NCBI RefSeq assembly: GCF_015351765.1
Contig: NZ_JADKQA010000001.1
Span: 938,394-1,002,393, forward strand
Origin: Clostridium vitabionis
GTDB taxonomy: Bacteria > Bacillota > Clostridia > Lachnospirales > Lachnospiraceae
Reading direction: 5' to 3'
DNA length: 64,000 bases
Position numbers and translations under genes: made by a program
Notes under the pieces: generated by a model
What the model was told of the DNA's origin: nothing
Seen by the model: the letters and a program-made list of their open reading frames with translations, nothing else
The model's database searches: none
Part shown: positions 33,857 through 42,139 of the stretch, piece by piece
Position numbering within the stretch: position 1 is the first letter of the stretch
Layout of the letters: each line of letters starts with the position of its first letter

Positions 33857-34672
33857 TCAAAGCATCTTCCGGTATTCCCGCTTCCAACGGGAAATCACTG
33901 CCTCCGCTCCCTCCGCGCGGCGGAGGGAATCCTTTTTCTCAAAAAGCGCGTTGACTTTTGCCACCTCCGGGCTCTTTTCCGCTTCCTGCATCGCGTCGTA
34001 GAGCTCCTTCTTCCAGGTATTTTTCCTCTCCTCGGTGATCAGGGAATCATACCTGGCCTTCATCCTGAGCTCGGGATTCAGCAGCGTCAGCTGGTAGATC
34101 CGCTTCACGGTGTCCATATCCTTGCGGAAATTGTAGGACGCATCGTAGGCATCCATCGCCTTCTCGAACCAGAAGATTCCGGCATAGGACGCGCCGATAT
34201 TGTTCCAGACCGAGGCGGTGAATTCGTCGGTCAGCGACTTCACCCGCCAGTCGTTCAGGATCTTCTCGTAGTACTGCACCGCCGTGCCGTACTGCCTGAG
34301 TCCGAAGTAGTAGTCCGCCGTCTCCTTGGTAAATTCCGTTGTTGACAGCTTCCGGTAAGCCTCGATCCGCTGCCGGAACCGGTTGACCTCCTTCGGCGTA
34401 TAATAGTTGCAGAAATTCAGGATGATGATCAGCAGCTCATCCTGATCTTCCCCGCTGTTCCTCCAGGACACCAGCTTTTCCGCCAGATACACTAACCCGA
34501 GCTCGTTCCGGATGAACGCGATCAGGCGGTCGTTCACGAAATTCTGCATGACCAGCAGCGGGTTGTTATAGATGACGTAGCAGAGCTCCTTGGAGGATCC
34601 CACATGAACGCCCAGCGGCTCCACATAATAGGGATGCTGCACCGGCTCTGCCACCACGGGAATCAAACTCAT
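33857..34672 (-). CDS. TPR-like hypothetical protein of the DUF5716/DUF5717 cluster
   Basis: 271 residues, largely α-helical by appearance. The central part resembles tetratricopeptide repeats: YYFGLRQYGTAVQYYEKIL, SVWNNIGASYAGIFWFEKAM. The C-terminal third is a charged helix (EERKNTWKKELYDAMQEAEK). No signal peptide or membrane segment. The opening IPVVAEPVQHPYYVEP resembles no family I know. It sits between the Hsp70-like gene and the zinc-ribbon gene on one strand, consistent with an adaptor in one complex. Confidence 0.7.
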   Translation of the reverse strand: MSLIPVVAEPVQHPYYVEPLGVHVGSSKELCYVIYNNPLLVMQNFVNDRLIAFIRNELGLVYLAEKLVSWRNSGEDQDELLIIILNFCNYYTPKEVNRFRQRIEAYRKLSTTEFTKETADYYFGLRQYGTAVQYYEKILNDWRVKSLTDEFTASVWNNIGASYAGIFWFEKAMDAYDASYNFRKDMDTVKRIYQLTLLNPELRMKARYDSLITEERKNTWKKELYDAMQEAEKSPEVAKVNALFEKKDSLRRAEGAEAVISRWKREYRKML

Positions 34673-34675
34673 TCT

Positions 34676-34765
34676 ACCACCTTTCCGGGAACCCGTCTCT
34701 CCTGCCTTCCGGGAGTTCGTCCCTCCGGGAATCCGTCTTCCCTCTTTCCGGGAACCCTTCTCCCG
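34676..34765. repeat. ~21-bp tandem repeat between TPR-like and DUF5716 genes
   Basis: Four units of the pattern CTTTCCGGGAACCCGTCTCCC follow one another (TTCCGGGA at 34682, 34703, 34724 and 34745 approximately). They occupy the intergenic gap and resemble the arrays near rpoD and in rnr. Confidence 0.6.
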
Positions 34766-34803
34766 GCCGGAGGGATCCGCCCCGCAGGAAGCGCGGCCAC
34801 GCC

Positions 34804-36030
34804 TCAGAGGTCGATTTCCTGCCTGAGCACCGTATCCGTCGCCGGGAAAAGCTCCCCGAAACCGAGATCGCGGATCACGGCAACCATTTTCGCCCTGGAG
34901 AGGAAGCCGATCGTCACCCGGATCCGCGTCGTCCGGTCCGGCCGTTTGGGAAATCCGGTGAGCGGCACCTTCACGGTGCGCTTCTGGCCGCCGCCAAGCG
35001 GCTCCAGGATAAATTCCACCTCCAGCGGCCCCTTGACGATGAAATCGGACGACCTCTTGGTCTCATACCAGCGGGAGCCGGCCTTCGCCAGCACCAGCCG
35101 GCTCTCCTTGTCCCTGTCCAGGATATTCACGGAGACCTCGGTGCTGAGATGCCCGTCACAGATGACATCGAAATTAAAGAACGCTTCCCTCCGCACGGCA
35201 TCGGCGGCGAGAACCGCCGCCCCGTGGGCGAAGACATGGGGATCGGTGAAGACCCTCCGGCGCTCGCAGATCTTTTTCATAAAATCCGGCGCCCAGCCGG
35301 TGCCGGAATCAAATCCCCGCCCGGTCAGGATAATCGCGGAGAACAGCCGGTTTCCGAGGCACCGGTCCGCGCACGCCGTAAGAATCCGGTCGCCGACCTT
35401 GCGCCCGGCGTCATTTTCCAGGACATCCAGATGGAAGCCCTCCTCCATCTTCTCACTCTCGGCGAGGGCGTGCATCTTCGCGGTATTCCGCTGCACCCGC
35501 ATCTCATAGTAGTGCAGGTTTTCATCCTCCAGGTCGAACATGCCCACCTGGTTGCTCCAGACCTGCCTCTGCTGGACCATCACGAAATAGATAAAGCTCT
35601 CCGAGTGGCCGACGATGCGGACCCGACGGCGGTCAATGCCGAGAAAATCCGCGCAGTACATCAGGCTGTCCATCAGCCTGACGTCCAGCGTCTCGAGGGA
35701 GATCACCAGGGAGGCGACCTCCTTCTTGTCCAGTGCCTTCATCGGGAGCTCCAGGCACTTTTTCAGGAACATTTCCAGAAGAGTCTGGGCTGTATAGCGG
35801 GTGCCGCTGATGGTGGCTGTCCCGTCCTTCACGACCTGGGTGAGCAGATGATCCTCCATGGCACCATCCCCCAGCAGGGCGTGCTCGTAGGCTTCCTCCG
35901 CCACATACCAGTCGTCGCTGTTCTTATTTTTGCAGATCACTGTCGGAATGACCCATGCCTTTTCCGGATCCATACAGTAGATATGGGTCCGGCTGTTGCG
36001 GAGATCGATTCCTGCCACCAAACCATCCAT
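34804..36030 (-). CDS. Hsp70/actin-superfamily-like protein (probably DUF5716)
   Basis: 408 residues. Segments match Hsp70 order: phosphate-1-like VAGIDLRNSRTHIYCMDPEK; VIPTVIC followed by YVAEEAYEHALL like the Hsp70 N-lobe; LEMFLKKCLE and VASLVISLETLDVRLMDS like the helix before the second lobe; a phosphate-2 position reading GMFDLEDENLHYYEM; adenosine motif AIILTGRGFDSG and VFAHGAAVLAA. The C-terminal ~120 residues are β-rich, like a substrate-binding domain. Phosphate-2 lacks the Gly-rich DLGGGT, so ATP hydrolysis may be lost. It follows DUF5717 by 22 nt. Confidence 0.75.
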   Translation of the reverse strand: MDGLVAGIDLRNSRTHIYCMDPEKAWVIPTVICKNKNSDDWYVAEEAYEHALLGDGAMEDHLLTQVVKDGTATISGTRYTAQTLLEMFLKKCLELPMKALDKKEVASLVISLETLDVRLMDSLMYCADFLGIDRRRVRIVGHSESFIYFVMVQQRQVWSNQVGMFDLEDENLHYYEMRVQRNTAKMHALAESEKMEEGFHLDVLENDAGRKVGDRILTACADRCLGNRLFSAIILTGRGFDSGTGWAPDFMKKICERRRVFTDPHVFAHGAAVLAADAVRREAFFNFDVICDGHLSTEVSVNILDRDKESRLVLAKAGSRWYETKRSSDFIVKGPLEVEFILEPLGGGQKRTVKVPLTGFPKRPDRTTRIRVTIGFLSRAKMVAVIRDLGFGELFPATDTVLRQEIDL

Positions 36031-36052
36031 GAACTTGTTCCCTCTTTATTCC

Positions 36053-39000
36053 TCACTGCGGAGGGAATAATTTTGCCACCGCAGCTTCTTTTTTCAGATA
36101 CTCGACCATGCGGTCCCAGAGATCGCAGTCATTTTTTAACTCGAGGGCGAGGCTCATCTCGTTGAGGCAGGCAAAGCGGTTGCCCGGAGCCCTTGTCCGC
36201 ACTTCCCGGCAGGAGACGCTGCCGGAGCTCACGGTCTTCCGCCCGCCCCTGCCGTCATCCTCCTCGATGCGGTATTCCATGATTTCGCCCTCAAAAAGCA
36301 CTTTCTCGTGAATATAGACGCCGTAATACACCTGGCGCATGACCTCGTCGTGGAATTCTTCCTCCTCCGGGAGAATGCGCACCTTGAGGTAAGGAATCCG
36401 ATCCTTCGAGCCGTGGTACTCGATCATCTCCTTGTCCAGGATGTTGCCCGGGATGATGATGAACCTGGCGAGATCCTTGAAGTAGGCAAAGACCCTGCCC
36501 GCGCGGATGAGGAGGTTCACGATATTCTGGCACAGCTCCCTGCGCGGCCCGGCCAGGTCGGCGAGCGTTGAGTAATATTTGGACAGCGCAATCAGGTAAA
36601 TGTCCGGAAGGCGCTCCATGTCCGGCGCGCTCTCGACCACGCGCTCCAGATAGGCGAATACCTTGTCTGTTGCGTCCCTGCCATTGAAAAAATACTCCTC
36701 GCAGCGCACCGTGAAATACGCCCGGACGACATTCTCGCTCGTCTGCCCGCCCGCCGCATATTGCTCGAAGACCACGTCCAGCCGCGCCGTGCTGCCCGTA
36801 AACAGCATCTGGGCGACCAGCCGCTCCTCGAGGTCATACATCTCCACATGATCCCGGAGCGCCGCCGTGAAGACCTGGTACATTTCCTCCGTGGTGCCGT
36901 TATAATGCTCGCAGAGGTAGTCCAGAATGACGCTGTCCGCTTTCCCTGCCCGAAGCAGCCGGAAGGCGAGATCCAGCATAAGGCTGTCCTCGGCAAAGAG
37001 GCTGTCCAGGATCACATGGGAGGCAAGCTCCGCGAGCCGGGACGGTTCGACATTCACCAGGTAATACCGGGTATACATCGCCCAGGCATCCCGGTAATCG
37101 CCCCGCGCGGCCAGGATGGCGCAGGCCGTATTCCGCTGGCGGGCGTCCATCTGGTCCTTATTCAGGTTCTGGAGGTAGAGCGCCTCCGTGTCGGAGAGCC
37201 CCTCCGCCTCCTGCTTCTTTTGATAAAACTTGAGGAGAACCTCGAGAATCTTCTCCCGGAACAGCGGGTGCAGCTTCATGGTTCTCTCCGCGAGGGCGAG
37301 CTTCCCCGCGTCGTCCCCGGTAAGCTCCTCCTTCCTTCCCGCTGCATAGCAGGCGTTCACGAGAAGCTGGGTATGCTGCGGATAGATCGCAAAGCAGGTA
37401 TCGACAAGCCCGTCCACGCCGGTCATCGCCGGGGTTCTCGCGTACTTCACAGACGCGTAGCGGTTCCCGTCACTGTCCTGGAAGAGCAGGACATCCCGGT
37501 CAGAAAACAGGGGAACGTAGGCATGGCCATTTTCCAGCGGATAGGCATCCTCCTGCATCAGTTCCTCGTGGACGACAACCACATAGCGCATCTCCGGCAC
37601 CCGGCATTCGATCCGGACCGCGCGGAGGATCGACGGGAGGGTCTTCGCGAGATTTTCGTCGATCTGCTCCTCATAGATCATGCTGTGGTAAATCACCGCA
37701 AGGCGGCTGTTGATCCTCCCCTTGAACAGTTCGTCCAGGGCAAACTGCTCCATCATCGGGACGAATTCCGCGTAGAGCGGCGAGTCCTTGTCACCGAAAT
37801 TCAGAATATTGCTGAACAGCTTCTCCCGGCTTGCCTCATCGAGGTCGCGGGAGAGTGAAAAATAGACCAGCACCTTCTCCGGCAGAAGCCCGCGGTAGCC
37901 CTTCGGCAGCGCATACAGGTAGTATTCATACAGCCTGGTCAGGCTGATCCCGGCACTGATCCCCCGTTCATACCAGGAGAAATACCTGCTCTCCCGCTTT
38001 CCGCCGCGGATGAGCAGCGCCAGGACTGCCGTCAGGATGTCCTCCTCCCGGTATTTCTCATAGAGCGCCATGAGGACGCGGGTCGCGACAGGCTGATACC
38101 TGCGCATGCCCCCGAAAACCTCCGCGGCGCGCAGGGCGAGGCTCCGGCTCACCTGCGCCTTCCTCACCCCGTAATTCAGGGTCAGGATCTCAAAAAGGCC
38201 GGCGTTCCGAAGCCGTTCGGGATCCAGCTCGAAGCTCCCGAGCGCCGCCCGGTAGAGGAACGGGCTGCGTAAGCCGCGCTGGAAAAGCTCCTCCAGATAG
38301 GTGAGGCTGATTCGCCCGAGCTCAGTCCCGAGCCAGACATCTTCGTCCCCGGTGCCGCCCGCCTCCCCGGTGCTTCCCTTTTCCCCGGGGACAGAGACAT
38401 CAGGCGCCGAGGCGGCGAGAAGTGCCGCCATCCGGTCTCCGGCACGGTCCCACCTGTCCCCGCCAAAGCCGTGACTTTCCAGCCATTTTACCCGGTCTTC
38501 CTCGGGAAGATGGCCGCCGAGGACGTCCTTATCGATCGTGAGGAACTCGTCAAGCTCCGGGGACATTCCGTTCCTGCGCATTTTCTCCAGATCCCTGGCC
38601 ATCTTTCCGGTGGTGTGGATGTCCACCGGCGCCCCGGCTGCCACACCCACGCGGCTCATCATATAGTCCGAGAGCTGTTTCTGGAAGGCACGGATTTTCG
38701 GGTCTGCCCCGCTGCCGGCGATGACCTCGATCGGGATCACCGTCTCGAGCAGCGTGGAATGGATCCGGATGGCACCGCAGTTTTTCCCGGTATGCAGCTG
38801 CTCCGGGAGAATAACAAAAGGCAGGCGGAGAGCGTCATCGGAAAAGTCCGCCTGGGTCAGATTTTTTCTCGGGAGGTAGAGGAAATCGCCGTCCGCCTCA
38901 ACATCCAGGGAGACATATCCCCAGGAATCCCGGCGGATGACAATGCTGTCCTCCGTGCGCTCCGCAAGGTCATGGTATACCTTCTTCGCAGAATCCGTCA

Positions 39001-39589
39001 TCAGGCGGATCGGCTTCTTCACGCCGAGGGCGATCAGAAATTCTTCCATAAAATTCTGGCGGCTGCCGTGGCTGTTCCGGAGGCCGTCATAGAGGGCGCG
39101 CACATGGAGATCCTGCATAAAGGGCGCCCGCACGAAATCCTCATAATCCAGCAGGCGCAGCGCCGTCTCCTGGTCCTTCGCCGCCACCTGGAAGAAGTCC
39201 TGCGCGGTCTTTAAGCTGGCAATCTTCTCCCCCGGCGCGCCGGAATCCACGGTGAATTCATAGGGGATCTCAACCTCCCCGCAGTTGGTCACCAGATGAA
39301 AGCTGCCCTCGATGCGGCTGCCCGGTTCAAGCCAGGAAGTATCCACCTCGTAGGGAATGTGGCACCGGAGGCCGCCGAAGGAATTGTTGTCCTTAGAGAC
39401 CTTCACCCTGGGATTGGAGGAATAGACAAAACCCTTCACGTTCATCCGGTTTCTGCTGCTGACAAAAATCTCCCGCGCGGAAACAGAGCCGGCGCGCGCC
39501 GTCTCCTCCACCATCTCGGGCTGCCAGCTCATCTCCGGCTTCTCGTAATCGATAATCCCCCTTGCCAGGCGATTGATGCGTTCCTTCAT
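36053..39589 (-). CDS. large cytoplasmic protein, probably DUF5717 family
   Basis: 1178 residues without signal peptide or membrane segment. The N-terminal ~290 residues contain β-sandwich-like modules (FVYSSNPRVKVSKDNN, RIEGSFHLVTNCGEVEIPYEF). The middle and C-terminal thousand residues are long helical-repeat sequence with repeated aromatic/Leu helices such as LYLQNLNKDQMDARQRNTAC. I recall proteins of this kind as DUF5717, next to DUF5716 in Lachnospiraceae; no function is known to me. It is first in a four-gene minus-strand cluster and behind its own promoter region. Confidence 0.75.
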   Translation of the reverse strand: MKERINRLARGIIDYEKPEMSWQPEMVEETARAGSVSAREIFVSSRNRMNVKGFVYSSNPRVKVSKDNNSFGGLRCHIPYEVDTSWLEPGSRIEGSFHLVTNCGEVEIPYEFTVDSGAPGEKIASLKTAQDFFQVAAKDQETALRLLDYEDFVRAPFMQDLHVRALYDGLRNSHGSRQNFMEEFLIALGVKKPIRLMTDSAKKVYHDLAERTEDSIVIRRDSWGYVSLDVEADGDFLYLPRKNLTQADFSDDALRLPFVILPEQLHTGKNCGAIRIHSTLLETVIPIEVIAGSGADPKIRAFQKQLSDYMMSRVGVAAGAPVDIHTTGKMARDLEKMRRNGMSPELDEFLTIDKDVLGGHLPEEDRVKWLESHGFGGDRWDRAGDRMAALLAASAPDVSVPGEKGSTGEAGGTGDEDVWLGTELGRISLTYLEELFQRGLRSPFLYRAALGSFELDPERLRNAGLFEILTLNYGVRKAQVSRSLALRAAEVFGGMRRYQPVATRVLMALYEKYREEDILTAVLALLIRGGKRESRYFSWYERGISAGISLTRLYEYYLYALPKGYRGLLPEKVLVYFSLSRDLDEASREKLFSNILNFGDKDSPLYAEFVPMMEQFALDELFKGRINSRLAVIYHSMIYEEQIDENLAKTLPSILRAVRIECRVPEMRYVVVVHEELMQEDAYPLENGHAYVPLFSDRDVLLFQDSDGNRYASVKYARTPAMTGVDGLVDTCFAIYPQHTQLLVNACYAAGRKEELTGDDAGKLALAERTMKLHPLFREKILEVLLKFYQKKQEAEGLSDTEALYLQNLNKDQMDARQRNTACAILAARGDYRDAWAMYTRYYLVNVEPSRLAELASHVILDSLFAEDSLMLDLAFRLLRAGKADSVILDYLCEHYNGTTEEMYQVFTAALRDHVEMYDLEERLVAQMLFTGSTARLDVVFEQYAAGGQTSENVVRAYFTVRCEEYFFNGRDATDKVFAYLERVVESAPDMERLPDIYLIALSKYYSTLADLAGPRRELCQNIVNLLIRAGRVFAYFKDLARFIIIPGNILDKEMIEYHGSKDRIPYLKVRILPEEEEFHDEVMRQVYYGVYIHEKVLFEGEIMEYRIEEDDGRGGRKTVSSGSVSCREVRTRAPGNRFACLNEMSLALELKNDCDLWDRMVEYLKKEAAVAKLFPPQ

Positions 39590-39699
39590 ATCTCTCTGCC
39601 ACCTTGCCCTGTTCGCCCCGGCGCGCCGGAACTTCTTCCCGGCTGCCGGATGGTCACGTACTTACCGCCCGCGCCCAAAAAAGGGCGCAAACGGACATT

Positions 39700-39705
39700 C
39701 TTTGA
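39700..39705 (-). promoter_or_regulatory. extended -10 candidate for the DUF5717 cluster
   Basis: The minus strand reads TGCTATGAT about 110 nt before the DUF5717 start, an extended -10 box. No good -35 was found at 16-18 nt. Coordinates are approximate. Confidence 0.35.
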
Positions 39706-39749
39706 TATCATAGCATAAATAGCGGCAAATTACACTAGCGAATGTCTTC

Positions 39750-39778
39750 TTGATTTGAACTTTCAATGTTGCTAGAAT
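39750..39778 (+). promoter_or_regulatory. σA promoter of malic enzyme
   Basis: TTGATT and TAGAAT separated by 17 nt, with TGC before the -10. The CDS starts about 85 nt downstream after AAAGGAGA. Confidence 0.7.
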
Positions 39779-39868
39779 GAAACTGTTCCGCACAGATCGG
39801 AATTCCTCTGCCGGGAATCTTCCCGGCATCACACAGACACAGCAAGCAAAAAGGAGACATTTCCCGCC

Positions 39869-41017
39869 ATGACAAATGCTGAAAAAGCTCTTAAACTCCA
39901 TGAGGAGTGGAATGGTAAACTGGAAACACGCTGTAAGATGAAGGTGAGCAGCAATGAGGATCTCGCCCTCGCCTACACGCCCGGCGTCGCGGAGCCCTGC
40001 AAGGTGATCGCCAGGGATCCGGAGGCGGCCTACCGCTACACGATCAAGGCCAACACCGTGGCCGTCGTGTCCGACGGCTCCGCGGTTCTCGGCCTCGGGA
40101 ACATCGGCCCCTACGCCGCCATGCCGGTCATGGAGGGGAAATGCGTCCTTTTCAAGGAATTCGGCAATGTGAACGCATTCCCGATCTGCCTGGATACCCA
40201 GGATCCGGACGAGATCGTCGATACGGTCGTCCGCATCGCCCCCGGCTTCGGCGGGATCAACCTGGAGGACATCTCCGCTCCCCGCTGCTTTGAGATCGAG
40301 GAGAGGCTGAAAACGCTCCTGCCGATCCCGGTCTTCCACGACGACCAGCACGGAACCGCGATCGTCGTCCTCGCGGGCATCATCAATGCCCTCAAGGTGA
40401 CCGGCAAAAAGAAGGAAGACTGCCGTGTCGTGGTGAACGGGGCGGGCAGCGCCGGCGTCGCGATCACGAAGCTTCTTCTCCGCTACGGGTTCCCGGACAT
40501 CACGATGTGCGACAAGTCCGGCATCATCTGCAAGGGACAGCCGGGACTTAACTGGATGCAGGAGAAAATGGCGGAGGTGACGAACCTTTCCCGGAAGACG
40601 GGAACGCTGGCGGACGCGCTCAAGGGCGCCGACATCTTCGTCGGTGTATCCGCTCCCCATATTGTCACCGGGGAAATGGTCGCCTCGATGAACAAAGACG
40701 CCATCCTCTTCGCGATGGCGAACCCCGTCCCGGAGATCATGCCGGACGAGGCGAAGGCCGCCGGCGCCCGCGTGGTTGGCACCGGACGCTCCGATTTCCC
40801 GAACCAGGTCAATAACGTCCTCATTTTCCCGGGCATCTTCAAGGGCGCCCTGGAAGGCCGGGCAAAGGCCATCACCGAGGAGATGAAGCTCGCCGCGGCG
40901 AATTCCATCGCCGCGCTTGTCCCGGATAGTGAGCTTTCCGACGAGCACATCCTGCCTTACCCCTTCGAGCCGGGAGTTGCCGACGCCGTTGCCGCGGCCG
41001 TGAAAAAGTATATCTGA
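39869..41017 (+). CDS. NAD(P)-dependent malic enzyme
   Basis: 382 residues, short bacterial form without a phosphotransacetylase domain. It decarboxylates malate to pyruvate. Visible motifs: LAYTPGVAEPC, VSDGSAVLGLGNIGP, metal/substrate residues in FHDDQHGTAIV, and the nucleotide-binding NGAGSAGVAI. RBS AAAGGAGA. It is followed after 20 nt by the DUF4364 gene on the same strand. Confidence 0.96.
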   Translation: MTNAEKALKLHEEWNGKLETRCKMKVSSNEDLALAYTPGVAEPCKVIARDPEAAYRYTIKANTVAVVSDGSAVLGLGNIGPYAAMPVMEGKCVLFKEFGNVNAFPICLDTQDPDEIVDTVVRIAPGFGGINLEDISAPRCFEIEERLKTLLPIPVFHDDQHGTAIVVLAGIINALKVTGKKKEDCRVVVNGAGSAGVAITKLLLRYGFPDITMCDKSGIICKGQPGLNWMQEKMAEVTNLSRKTGTLADALKGADIFVGVSAPHIVTGEMVASMNKDAILFAMANPVPEIMPDEAKAAGARVVGTGRSDFPNQVNNVLIFPGIFKGALEGRAKAITEEMKLAAANSIAALVPDSELSDEHILPYPFEPGVADAVAAAVKKYI

Positions 41018-41037
41018 CGCCAGGAGGTTGAACCGGT

Positions 41038-41562
41038 ATGGCTGAACCCGTCACACTATATAAACTGATGATCCTCTACATGCTGGACCGGGTCAATATG
41101 CCCCTGACCGGCGCCCAGTTTCAGGATTTCTTCCTGACCAGGGAGTACACGAACTATTTTTCCCTGCAGCAGGCCCTGAGCGAGCTGGAACAGGCAGGCC
41201 TTCTGAAAAAGGAGGAGCTGCACAGTTCCACCCGCTACGAGATCACCGGGGACGGGACACAGACCCTCGGCTTTTTCGGCAAAAAAATCTCGCAGGAGAT
41301 CCGAAATGACATCGATTCGTTTCTCCGCGAGAATCATCTGAAAATCTATGAGGAGGTCAGCGTGATCTCCGATTATTACCGGACAGAAGGATCCGACTAC
41401 ACGGTGCACTGCGAGGTGCGCGAGGGCAAGTCAAAAATGATTGCCCTCGACCTCTCCGTCCCCGACGAGGAGACCGCGCGCCACATGAGCAGCCGATGGA
41501 AGGAGAAAAGCGAGGCGATTTATACCTTTCTCATGGCTCAGCTGATGGGCGGGAATCCGTGA
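41038..41562 (+). CDS. DUF4364 family protein
   Basis: 174 residues. The N-terminal half looks like a winged helix: LYKLMILYMLDRVNMPLTGA, SLQQALSELEQAGLLKKEE, and a TRYEITGDG wing. The C-terminal half has mixed α/β character. The family is widespread in Lachnospiraceae, uncharacterised, and probably a transcriptional regulator or adaptor. GGAGG lies upstream of the ATG. Its last 32 nt overlap the 3' end of engB on the other strand. Confidence 0.9.
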   Translation: MAEPVTLYKLMILYMLDRVNMPLTGAQFQDFFLTREYTNYFSLQQALSELEQAGLLKKEELHSSTRYEITGDGTQTLGFFGKKISQEIRNDIDSFLRENHLKIYEEVSVISDYYRTEGSDYTVHCEVREGKSKMIALDLSVPDEETARHMSSRWKEKSEAIYTFLMAQLMGGNP

Positions 41563-42139
41563 GCAGGGCGTCCATCCGGTTCCAAATCTCGTCACGCCCC
41601 TCTTTATTCAACGCGGAGAACGCATAGATCTCCGCATTTTCCGGGAGGTTCAGTCCATCCCGGATGACAGCCAGCTGCTTTGGCCGCTGGCTTTTTTTTA
41701 TTTTATCCGCCTTGGTCGCGACAACGATCGGGAGAAACCGGTGGTTCAGAATCCATCCGGCCATCAGCCGGTCGTTGTCGGACGGGGCGAGGCGCATGTC
41801 CACCAGCAGGAAGACCGCCCGGAGCGCCCGCGACTGATGCAGGTAGTCCTCGATCATTTTCCCCCACTGTGCTTTCACAGCCTCGCCGGCCTTCGCGTAG
41901 CCGTAGCCAGGAAGATCCACATAGTAAAATGCGTCGTTGATGCGGTAGTAATTGATCGTCTGCGTCTTCCCCGGCGTCCCGGATACCCTGGCGAAGGATT
42001 TCCGGTTCATCAGGGCATTGATCAGAGACGATTTCCCGACGTTGGACTTGCCCGCGAAGGCAAATTCCGGCAGGGTGTTCTTCGGGAGAACGCTGGTCAC
42101 GCCGCAGACCCGCTCAAGTTCCACTGTTTTGATGATCAT
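41531..42139 (-). CDS. engB: ribosome biogenesis GTPase EngB/YsxC
   Basis: 202 residues. G1 AGKSNVGKSS, G3 DLPGYGYAK, G4 ATKADK and G5 FSALN are intact. It is needed for 50S subunit maturation. Start overlaps the lon stop as ATGA (4 nt). The clpX-lon-engB order is conserved in Firmicutes. Its end overlaps DUF4364 on the plus strand. Confidence 0.96.
   Translation of the reverse strand: MIIKTVELERVCGVTSVLPKNTLPEFAFAGKSNVGKSSLINALMNRKSFARVSGTPGKTQTINYYRINDAFYYVDLPGYGYAKAGEAVKAQWGKMIEDYLHQSRALRAVFLLVDMRLAPSDNDRLMAGWILNHRFLPIVVATKADKIKKSQRPKQLAVIRDGLNLPENAEIYAFSALNKEGRDEIWNRMDALLTDSRPSAEP

Noticed and set aside
39662-40948. 428-residue minus-strand ORF opposite malic enzyme
   Set aside because: Malic enzyme motifs are on the plus strand with a matching promoter; the minus frame has none.
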